From Pseudoduganella dura (lineage in GTDB: Bacteria > Pseudomonadota > Gammaproteobacteria > Burkholderiales > Burkholderiaceae_D), in NCBI RefSeq assembly GCF_009727155.1, contig NZ_WNWM01000002.1:5394001-5458000 (forward strand): 64,000 nucleotides of DNA, read 5' to 3'. A program made the position numbers and the translations under genes. Below the pieces are notes generated by a model. It was not told where the DNA came from. It saw nothing but the letters and a program-made list of their open reading frames with translations, and did no database searches. This document shows, piece by piece, positions 8,313 to 14,774 of this stretch. How positions within the stretch are numbered: position 1 is the first letter of the stretch; the number at the start of each line of letters is the position of its first letter.

Positions 8313-10532
8313 ATGGGCAGCAAAAGGCTGACATGCACGCCGGCGATCCTGCTGGCCGCGACCTTCGCGTTTACCGCCATGGCGCACGGTGCGCCCGACG
8401 TCGGGCATGTGCCCGAACTTGCCATCACGGTGGCCAAGGCCAGTGGGAAACCGGCTGTAACGCTCGCCGTGACGAGTCCCGCTTTCAAGGACGGCGACAG
8501 CATTCCGCTCGACCATACACAATATGGCGCCAACCGTTTCCCCGGCTTGCGCTGGTCGCCCGGGCCACGCGGGACGGTATCGTATGTAGTGATCGTGCAG
8601 GGCGATCCCCGTGCCGGCGGGCGCACCGCCGCCACGTCGATCCATTTCACCGCGATCAACCTGCCTGCCGATGCCACGTCTCTGCCCGCCGGGATCGGCG
8701 TTCTACCGGCCGGTGCGAGCTACGGGCCAAACGTGCACGGCCCGGGGCAAGGTTATGCCGGGCCGCATACGCACACCGCTGCGCCACAACCCTACCATTT
8801 CCAGGTCTTCGCGCTCGATACCAGGCTCGCTGCCAATCCTTCGACATTGGACGCGGCCGTCGCGCAAATGCAGGGCCATGTCCTCGCCAGTGGGGATCTC
8901 GTCGGCATCTCCAGCAAGCCGGCGGGGGAGACATACGCCAAGGCTGTACCGACGGAGACAGGCCTGGTGACCGGTATGCCTGGCCGCGACCCGGCGGTGA
9001 TGGTTTATCGAGGCATTCCCTATGCGGCGCCGCCGGTGGGGGCGCTGCGGTGGCGACCGCCGGCACCGGCGGTCGCTTGGCAAGGCGTGCGCAAGGCCGA
9101 CCGGTTCGGGCATGCCTGTCCACAGCCCGCCGATGCCGATGCCGGGGCCGCGGCGCAAGGGATGAACGAGGACTGCCTGACGCTCAATATCTGGAGCGCG
9201 GCCGAATCCGGGGGCGAGCCCCGGCCCGTGCTGGTGTGGATCTACCCGGGTGGTTTCCTTACCGGCAGCGGATCGAGCGCCCTGTTCGATGGCGAGGGCC
9301 TGGCGCGCAAGGGCGTCGTCGTGGTCACGTTCAACTATCGCCTGGGCGTCCTCGGCTTCCTTTCGACACCGGAACTGAGTGCCGAAGGCGGCCGCGAGTC
9401 GGGCCACCGCGCCTCGGGAAACTATGGCCTGCTCGACGACATCGCGGTGCTGCAATGGGTGCGGCGCAATATCGCCGCCTTTGGCGGCGACCCGCAGCGC
9501 GTCACGATCGCCGGGGAATCGGCGGGCGCGGGATCGGTCGGATTCCTGGCGGTGTCGCCGCTTGCTACGGGACTGTTCCGGCATGCCGTCGCGGAAAGCC
9601 ATGCGCGCGATCCGCGCGACCCCGAGTTGCGCTATCTCTCGGTGTCGTACCGGCGATTGAAACAGGCCGAGGAAGCCGGCGCGCGCTTCGTCGAAGCCAG
9701 GGGAACCCGCGACCTGGCGGCGCTGCGCGCGATGCCCTGGCAGCAAGTGATCGACGGCAGCAACACGGTCGACCAGGGCGTCGACACGCTGAGCACCGCG
9801 AAACCGCCGCTGTTCAGGCCGGTGCTCGACGGCTGGGTGCTTCCCCGAACCTATGGCGAGACGCTCGCGGCGGGCACGCAGAACAAGGTGGTGTTCGTCG
9901 CCGGCAGCAATCGCGACGAAACCGGAGCCGTTCCAGATACCGCGTTCGCGGCCCTGCGCGCTCGAACCGGGCCGCCGCGTGCCGGGTCGCCTCAGGTGAA
10001 CGTCACGCTCGAGGCTTTCCGGCAAGGCGCGCACGCGAAATTCGGCGCCCTCGCCAACGAGTTCCTGCGGCTCTATCCGGCGGGTAACGACGACGAGGCC
10101 GCGCTGGCGAGCAGCGAGGCGGCACGCGACAATTCCCGCATTTCGACGTGGTCGTGGGGGCGTGAATGGGCGAAAGGCTCCGGGCAACCGGTCTACACCT
10201 ATTTCTGGAATCATGCGCCGCCAGGCCCGGACGCGCCGGCGCGGGGGGCTTACCACGGGTCGGAGATCAATTATGTGCTGGGCAACCTGTATGCGACCGA
10301 TCGTCCCTGGACCGACGAGGACCGTCGTATCGCGGACACGATGTCGTCGTACTGGGCAAACATCGTCAAGACCGGGAACCCTAACGGGGCAGGCCTGCCA
10401 CGGTGGCCCGCCCATGATGCCGGCACGCCGTCGGTGATGCGCCTGGGGGAAGGGTGGGGGATGATGCCGGTCGCCACGCCGGAGCGCACCGACTTCTGGC
10501 TGCGCTTCTTTGCGACCCAGGTGCCGTGGTGA
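8313..10532 (+). CDS. Secreted PEBP/YbhB-like domain fused to type-B carboxylesterase
   Basis: The 739-residue protein has a signal peptide (TPAILLAATFAFTAMAHGA) followed by two domains. Residues about 30-205 resemble bacterial phosphatidylethanolamine-binding (YbhB/RKIP-like) proteins: FPGLRWSPGPRG, INLPADATSLPAG, GYAGPHTHTAAPQPYHFQ. Residues about 215-739 are a type-B carboxylesterase with YRGIPYAAPPVGALRWRPP, NEDCLTLNIW, the nucleophile Ser403 in GESAGAGS, an acidic SNRDET segment and His648 in AYHGSEINYVLGN. It should cleave carboxylic esters in the periplasm or outside the cell. The ATG at 8313 is chosen for AAGGAAA upstream; the frame extends to 8226. The fusion order, PEBP then esterase, is unusual. 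The PEBP part has GDPRAGG where relatives have a DPDAP-type motif. Confidence 0.88.
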   Translation: MGSKRLTCTPAILLAATFAFTAMAHGAPDVGHVPELAITVAKASGKPAVTLAVTSPAFKDGDSIPLDHTQYGANRFPGLRWSPGPRGTVSYVVIVQGDPRAGGRTAATSIHFTAINLPADATSLPAGIGVLPAGASYGPNVHGPGQGYAGPHTHTAAPQPYHFQVFALDTRLAANPSTLDAAVAQMQGHVLASGDLVGISSKPAGETYAKAVPTETGLVTGMPGRDPAVMVYRGIPYAAPPVGALRWRPPAPAVAWQGVRKADRFGHACPQPADADAGAAAQGMNEDCLTLNIWSAAESGGEPRPVLVWIYPGGFLTGSGSSALFDGEGLARKGVVVVTFNYRLGVLGFLSTPELSAEGGRESGHRASGNYGLLDDIAVLQWVRRNIAAFGGDPQRVTIAGESAGAGSVGFLAVSPLATGLFRHAVAESHARDPRDPELRYLSVSYRRLKQAEEAGARFVEARGTRDLAALRAMPWQQVIDGSNTVDQGVDTLSTAKPPLFRPVLDGWVLPRTYGETLAAGTQNKVVFVAGSNRDETGAVPDTAFAALRARTGPPRAGSPQVNVTLEAFRQGAHAKFGALANEFLRLYPAGNDDEAALASSEAARDNSRISTWSWGREWAKGSGQPVYTYFWNHAPPGPDAPARGAYHGSEINYVLGNLYATDRPWTDEDRRIADTMSSYWANIVKTGNPNGAGLPRWPAHDAGTPSVMRLGEGWGMMPVATPERTDFWLRFFATQVPW

Positions 10533-10795
10533 TTCCGGAAGGTTCCTGGAACCGGTCTTTCAACAGCCATAACGCTGCACTCAAGGCCAGGAAGACAGCT
10601 CCATGGTGACCCGGCGCGCCGCGGCGCTGCGTCCGGCCATACTCCTGGCACTGGATCGGGTAGATCCCGATCAGGGGTGGCTGTCGAGCTCTGCGCACGC
10701 CACGGTGCGCGCCTCGCGACACCCGCCGAAGCATGCTGCAGGCTGGGCTGCCGCCGGGTTGATGGCTGCCGAGCGGCGCGGCCGCCGCCGTGCTC

Positions 10796-10830
10796 AAAAG
10801 TGCCAGCGAAAATCGCTTTTATCCAGAAAT
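10796..10830 (+). promoter_or_regulatory. Shared regulon element, copy C
   Basis: It starts AAAAGTGCCAGCGAAAATCG and continues CTTTTATCCAGAAAT. The interior AGCGA-AAA-TCGCT (10805-10817) is a perfect dyad, using C/G where copy B has T/A, so both arms changed together. The next intact gene starts 650 bp away. The nearest start is the truncated ORF at 11030. Confidence 0.55.
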
Positions 10831-11029
10831 AAATAGCTCGGCTTTCAATAAGCTCCGTACCCAGCCCTGCATGGCGCACAACCATGCATTTCCCGGGTAT
10901 CGATGATGCCGCGACGCGGGGGCCTGCCGCCTGGCGGTCTGCGCCGCGCGGCACGCGGCTGCGCGCAACCTCCGTCGGCGTACTCACCCGCACGCATTTC
11001 GCGTGGACGATCAGGATACTGGAGACTGG

Positions 11030-11095
11030 ATGAAGAAGCGGATCAATGTGCTGGCTTCGGTGGCGGGAGCATGCATGGCCGGTTCGGCCTGTGGC
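11030..11095 (+). pseudogene. 5' remnant of a lost exported-protein gene
   Basis: An ATG at 11030 with GGAGA upstream opens a typical export signal (MKKRINVLASVAGACMAGSA). After about 20 codons the plus-strand sequence becomes the reverse complement of a DUF3500-like coding segment. The frame remains open to 11344 but no longer looks like a real protein. Its position 200 bp downstream of regulon element C suggests that this was the element's original target gene. Low certainty, because a short signal-like start can arise by chance. Confidence 0.35.
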
Positions 11096-11230
11096 CACGA
11101 TGGTTTCGCCATCGTGGCCGGGACCGAGCACCAGGTCGCCCACCTTGTAGTCCCGCACCGCCTGGCGGCGCTGCTCCGGGGTCAGCGTGGCGAGCAGGGC
11201 GAAGGCCTTGTCGTTTTCCTGTACCAGCAC
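11090..11230 (-). pseudogene. Inverted fragment resembling the C-terminal part of a DUF3500 protein
   Basis: The minus strand encodes ENDKAFALLATLTPEQRR followed by QAVRDYKVGDLVLGPGHDG and ETIV. From family knowledge this fits the late part of DUF3500 proteins (END-KAF ... V-DLVLGPG-DG). Upstream in the same frame there is an unrelated GRADARSG and a stop at 11291-11293. Downstream, similarity ends near 11090. So it is a fragment of about 47 residues, oriented opposite to the surrounding genes. DUF3500 genes are not otherwise present in this window. No function is expected. Confidence 0.45.
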
Positions 11231-11348
11231 ACCGCTGCGCGCGTCTGCACGACCGCGTCGGCCGGGATACTGGCGGCGGCAGCCCGCACTCTACAGTCGC
11301 CGGCCAACGCCTTGCTGACACGAATATTGCAAATCTGTCAATGAGCGA

Positions 11349-11383
11349 AAAAGTGCCAGCGAATCGATTTTCTGTCCATGGCC
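11349..11383 (+). promoter_or_regulatory. Shared regulon element, copy D
   Basis: It starts AAAAGTGCCAGCGAATCGAT and continues TTTCTGTCCATGGCC. It lies 95 bp upstream of the esterase start at 11478. The 5' core is identical to copies A and C. The dyad is weaker here (AGCGA ... TCGAT). Confidence 0.55.
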
Positions 11384-11477
11384 GGACTGGACGCATCGTC
11401 AGACCATACGGTGACGCCTCCGGATTGGCTGGCACGCCAGGACATGGAGGAGACTTATACCTAAACAAGGAGACACA

Positions 11478-13352
11478 ATGCACAATGCATCGGACCTGAA
11501 GAAATCCACATCGAGCGTGGGCACCTGCGCGATCCTCGGACTGGGACTGGGACTGGGACTTGCCGGCTGCGGCGGGGGCGGCGGCAACATTGCTGCCGAG
11601 CCTGCCGCTACGTCCATCACGACCACGCCCGCCACCGCCGCCGTGACGGAATCCAAGACCGCCGACAATGTCGTGACTGGCATCTTCACGACCGGTATCG
11701 TGGAAGTGGACGGTGCACGGACACAGGCCGTCGCCGTCAAGTACAACATCGAGCTCAAGGGCGCCAATATCGATGCGAACACGTTCGAGCTGTGGGATTA
11801 TGCATTGAACAAAGCTGTCGAGATCGGTTCGAATCCCGGGGCTTTCAAGGCGGCCTATATCGACGACGAGCCGTACGATACCGACGGCAAGACCGGCACG
11901 GGCAACTACGTCGTCATCACCGTCAATACCGATTACCAGCTCGCCGCCGTGCCGAAATACCAGGCGGCCATGGCGGCCGGCGTCAAGCAGCTTGCAGCGT
12001 TCAAGACCGCGGGCGGTACGCAAGTGACCGCAAGCCCGACCGAATTCACCAACTACACCGTGGTCACGACGGTCAATAACCAGGGGGTGACCACCTATAC
12101 CAACACGGCCAGGGCCAACACGTTCAACATCACCAACATCAGGAATTTCAAGCGCTTCACGAACGACACGGCCGACGTGCTGGGCTATACGCCCGACGGC
12201 GCGGCGTTCCATGCCACCAACTGCTTCGATGAGATCGACGGCCTGCTGCATGACGTCGACCTGCCTTATGCGCTCTTCGTGCCCGCCGATTATGACGCGA
12301 CAAAAAAATACATGCTCGTGGTGCACGTGGAAGACGCCGGCGCGCTCGGCAGCGACCCGACCATTACCCTGACCGAGGCCAAGGCCAATGTCAACTATGC
12401 GTCCGCCGAGGTCCAGCAGCTGGCAAGGGACCAGGGGTATGCCGGCTTGATCGTGGTCGCGCCGCAGATTCCCGCCGCGCTGCGCAGCACCCGCGACAAC
12501 TATTCGACGAGCGCGGCCGTGCCGGCGACATGGCAGCTGCTGGACAAGATTACCGCCGCCTACAACATCGATGCCGACCGCATCTATGCTTCCGGCCAGT
12601 CCATGGGCGGCATGCAGGTGGTGGCGATGGCGGCCCAGCGGGACAATTACTTCGCCGCCGTCTGGCCGGTCGCCTCCCAGTGGGGCAGCAACAACAGCCT
12701 GGAAGTGCCGTATGGGGGCGTCAAATACTACCCGTCGAATGACGCGACGATCTGGAAACAGGACGCCCATGGTAACGCCGTCGACCACCGCAACTGGTAC
12801 TACATGATTTCCGACGACAACATCCTCATCGACAACTGCATTGGCGACGGCTTCTCCTCGTCGATATGGGGTGAGGCTGCCGCCCTGTACAAGGACCTCA
12901 CGGGCAATGCAATCGACATCAAGGGCAGCCGGTATGCCAAGTTCAATCCGGTGACCAGCCCGCTCGATGCCCAGAATGCGGCGGTGCGGGCCCTGGTCGC
13001 TTCCGCCGATTTCAGCAATCCCGACTTCGGCATGATCTGGGAGGCCTACGAAGGCGGCAGCCACAGTATCACCTGGGTCTACGCACACCGCATCGTTGCC
13101 AACTACCAGTGGCTCCTGAGCCAGAGCCGGCAGTCGGAGATGAATCGCAAGAAGCTGGACCTGAACAAGCCCTTTGTTGCCGCCACGGTGCAGAAAACCG
13201 ATGCCGCCCACCTGATCTTCACCGACAAGGCCTACTACTACAAGACGCCCGCGGCAGGTTCCGGCACCGCCGGCTACAACACCATGTTCGAGGACCCGAA
13301 CGGCAACGTCTTGCGCGCGCCCGGCTGGACCGCTGCGGAACTGGGGTATTGA
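11478..13352 (+). CDS. Lipoprotein alpha/beta-hydrolase (PHB-depolymerase/esterase-like)
   Basis: The 624-residue protein begins with a lipoprotein signal. GLGLGLGLAGC puts the acylated cysteine at residue 31, followed by a Gly-rich linker. Residues about 60-240 form an Ig-like N-terminal domain of the kind seen in secreted esterases. The catalytic half contains YALFVPADYD, a nucleophile elbow GQSMGGM with Ser375, and a late EGGSHSITW segment that can supply the histidine. It most likely hydrolyses an ester at the outer membrane; the substrate is not evident. AAGGAGA precedes the ATG by 6 bases. Regulon element D lies upstream and a strong terminator hairpin follows. The leader's LG run comes from a three-unit 6-bp repeat (GGACTG), so slippage there would keep the frame. 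Confidence 0.8.
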   Translation: MHNASDLKKSTSSVGTCAILGLGLGLGLAGCGGGGGNIAAEPAATSITTTPATAAVTESKTADNVVTGIFTTGIVEVDGARTQAVAVKYNIELKGANIDANTFELWDYALNKAVEIGSNPGAFKAAYIDDEPYDTDGKTGTGNYVVITVNTDYQLAAVPKYQAAMAAGVKQLAAFKTAGGTQVTASPTEFTNYTVVTTVNNQGVTTYTNTARANTFNITNIRNFKRFTNDTADVLGYTPDGAAFHATNCFDEIDGLLHDVDLPYALFVPADYDATKKYMLVVHVEDAGALGSDPTITLTEAKANVNYASAEVQQLARDQGYAGLIVVAPQIPAALRSTRDNYSTSAAVPATWQLLDKITAAYNIDADRIYASGQSMGGMQVVAMAAQRDNYFAAVWPVASQWGSNNSLEVPYGGVKYYPSNDATIWKQDAHGNAVDHRNWYYMISDDNILIDNCIGDGFSSSIWGEAAALYKDLTGNAIDIKGSRYAKFNPVTSPLDAQNAAVRALVASADFSNPDFGMIWEAYEGGSHSITWVYAHRIVANYQWLLSQSRQSEMNRKKLDLNKPFVAATVQKTDAAHLIFTDKAYYYKTPAAGSGTAGYNTMFEDPNGNVLRAPGWTAAELGY

Positions 13353-13373
13353 TCCGGACGATTGACCCACGGG

Positions 13374-13399
13374 GCGCGGCCGCCAGGCCGCGCTTCTTT
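13374..13399 (+). terminator. Rho-independent terminator after the lipoprotein esterase
   Basis: GCGCGGCC, loop GCCA and GGCCGCGC form a perfect 8-bp GC stem, followed by TTCTTT. It starts 22 bp after the stop codon, between convergent genes. Confidence 0.7.
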
Positions 13400-13457
13400 C
13401 ACACCTCGCAGCACGCATCGAGCCCGTAGCCGAATCGTCCAGCACGCCCCCGCAACT

Positions 13458-14696
13458 TCATGCGTCCGCCAGCATTTGCCGGTTCGCCAGCGATGGAAAC
13501 AGCCGCATCCAGCACGCCACGATGGCGATGGTGCCGATGCCGCCGAGGAGCACCGAGGGTACCGCCCCAAGCCAGCCGGCGGTCAGGCCGGATTCGAATT
13601 CGCCCAGCTGGTTCGAGGCGCCGATGAAGATGGAATTGACGGCGCTGACCCGACCGCGCATCTCGTCCGGCGTTTCGAGCTGCACCAGCGACTGCCGGAT
13701 CACGACGCTCACCATGTCGAAGGCGCCGCTGCAGGCCAGCGCCGCCATCGACAGCGCGAATGACGTGGACAGGGCGAACACGATCGTGGCGACGCCGTAC
13801 AGCGCCACCGATGCGAACATCAGCCTGCCCACGTTGGCCCGGATCGGATGCCGTGCCAGGTACAGCGAGACGAGCAGCGCGCCCACGGCGGGGGCCGAGC
13901 GCAACAGCCCGAGGCCCCACGGGCCGGCATGCAGGATGTCGCGGGCGAAGATGGGCAGCAGGGCCGTCGCGCCGCCCAGCAGCACCGCAAACAGGTCGAG
14001 CGAGATGGCGCCGAGCACTTCCTTGCGCCGCCAGATGAAGCCGACGCCGGCAAACAGGGTTCCCAGCGTGACCGGCGCGCGGCCGCCCGGCACCCAGTCG
14101 ACACGGACCAGGGAAATCATCGCGATGGCCAGCAAGAACAGCGCGCCGCACACCGCATGCACCGCCAGCGCACCGGCCACGTAGATGAAGCCGCCGATGG
14201 CCGGGCCGAGGATGATGGCGAACTGCGAACCGGCGGAATTGACGGCCAGCGCGCGCGGCAGCTCGATGGCCGGCACCAGCCGCGGCAGGATCGCCTGCTG
14301 GGCCGGCATCTGGAATGCCTTGGCGATGCCCAGGCCGACGGACGCGAGCAGGATGACTTCGCGGCCGATCCAGTGGTTCAGCGTGCCGATGGCCAGGAGC
14401 ACGGCGATGGCGACCTGGCCGGCCAGGCAGTATTGCAGGATGCGCCGGCGATCGTAGCGGTCGACGATCTGGCCGGTCACCAGCGCGAACGCGAGCGCCG
14501 GGAAAAACTGCGCCAGCCCCACCAGCCCCAGGTCGTAGGCACTGTGCGTGAGGTCGTACATTTGCCAGGCAACGACGACCATCAGCATCTGGATCGCCAT
14601 CGTCGAGGCCATGCGGCTGAAAAAGAAATGGCGGAACGCCGGGAAGGCGGACAGGGGATTGCCGGCGTTCCCGGCCGGATTGCTGGTGACGGACAT
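13458..14696 (-). CDS. MFS transporter, enterobactin-exporter-like (MFS_3)
   Basis: The 412-residue protein is rich in hydrophobic helices; I count about 10-12 potential transmembrane segments. It shows the MFS loop 2-3 signature in the form GQIVDRYDRRRI and the late LETPDEMRGRVSAVNSIFIG block typical of the EntS/MFS_3 group. These are inner-membrane proton-driven exporters of small molecules. The ATG at 14696 follows GAGG. It lies 78 bp downstream of the third region I TBDR, with a terminator-like hairpin between, so it may be only partly co-transcribed. The exported compound is unknown. Because it sits next to a receptor, a siderophore-like or substrate-derived molecule is possible. Confidence 0.85.
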   Translation of the reverse strand: MSVTSNPAGNAGNPLSAFPAFRHFFFSRMASTMAIQMLMVVVAWQMYDLTHSAYDLGLVGLAQFFPALAFALVTGQIVDRYDRRRILQYCLAGQVAIAVLLAIGTLNHWIGREVILLASVGLGIAKAFQMPAQQAILPRLVPAIELPRALAVNSAGSQFAIILGPAIGGFIYVAGALAVHAVCGALFLLAIAMISLVRVDWVPGGRAPVTLGTLFAGVGFIWRRKEVLGAISLDLFAVLLGGATALLPIFARDILHAGPWGLGLLRSAPAVGALLVSLYLARHPIRANVGRLMFASVALYGVATIVFALSTSFALSMAALACSGAFDMVSVVIRQSLVQLETPDEMRGRVSAVNSIFIGASNQLGEFESGLTAGWLGAVPSVLLGGIGTIAIVACWMRLFPSLANRQMLADA

Positions 14697-14714
14697 GCAT
14701 TACCTCGAACAATG

Positions 14715-14748
14715 AAAAAAACCGGCGGCGCCATTGCAGCGCCGCCGG
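14715..14748 (-). terminator. Rho-independent terminator between TBDR and MFS gene
   Basis: Read on the minus strand, CCGGCGGCGC, a 7-base loop and GCGCCGCCGG form a perfect 10-bp stem followed by seven T residues. It begins 26 bp after the TBDR stop and lies just before the MFS start, so it could make MFS expression low or independent. Confidence 0.75.
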
Positions 14749-14774
14749 GCAGGTGGAAACGAGCATCGCGACCG

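Larger units (their letters stand above)
10533..11477. other. Long degenerate intergenic region with two regulon elements
   Basis: These 945 bp lack an intact gene in a window that is otherwise densely packed. They hold shared element C (10796-10830), a truncated signal-peptide-like start (ATG at 11030), an inverted DUF3500-like fragment (about 11090-11230, minus) and element D (11349-11383) before the esterase gene. The layout suggests loss of one regulon member. A weak imperfect hairpin (GGTTCC-T-GGAACC) follows the carboxylesterase stop but lacks a good T tract. Confidence 0.6.

Noticed and set aside
11090..11230. Intact small minus-strand gene at the DUF3500-like fragment
   Set aside because: There is no start with a ribosome site, upstream sequence is unrelated with a stop at 11291, and the domain is truncated at both ends.
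11535..11570. Phase-variable repeat in the lipoprotein leader
   Set aside because: The GGACTG units are 6 bp long, so slippage would keep the reading frame and only change leader length.
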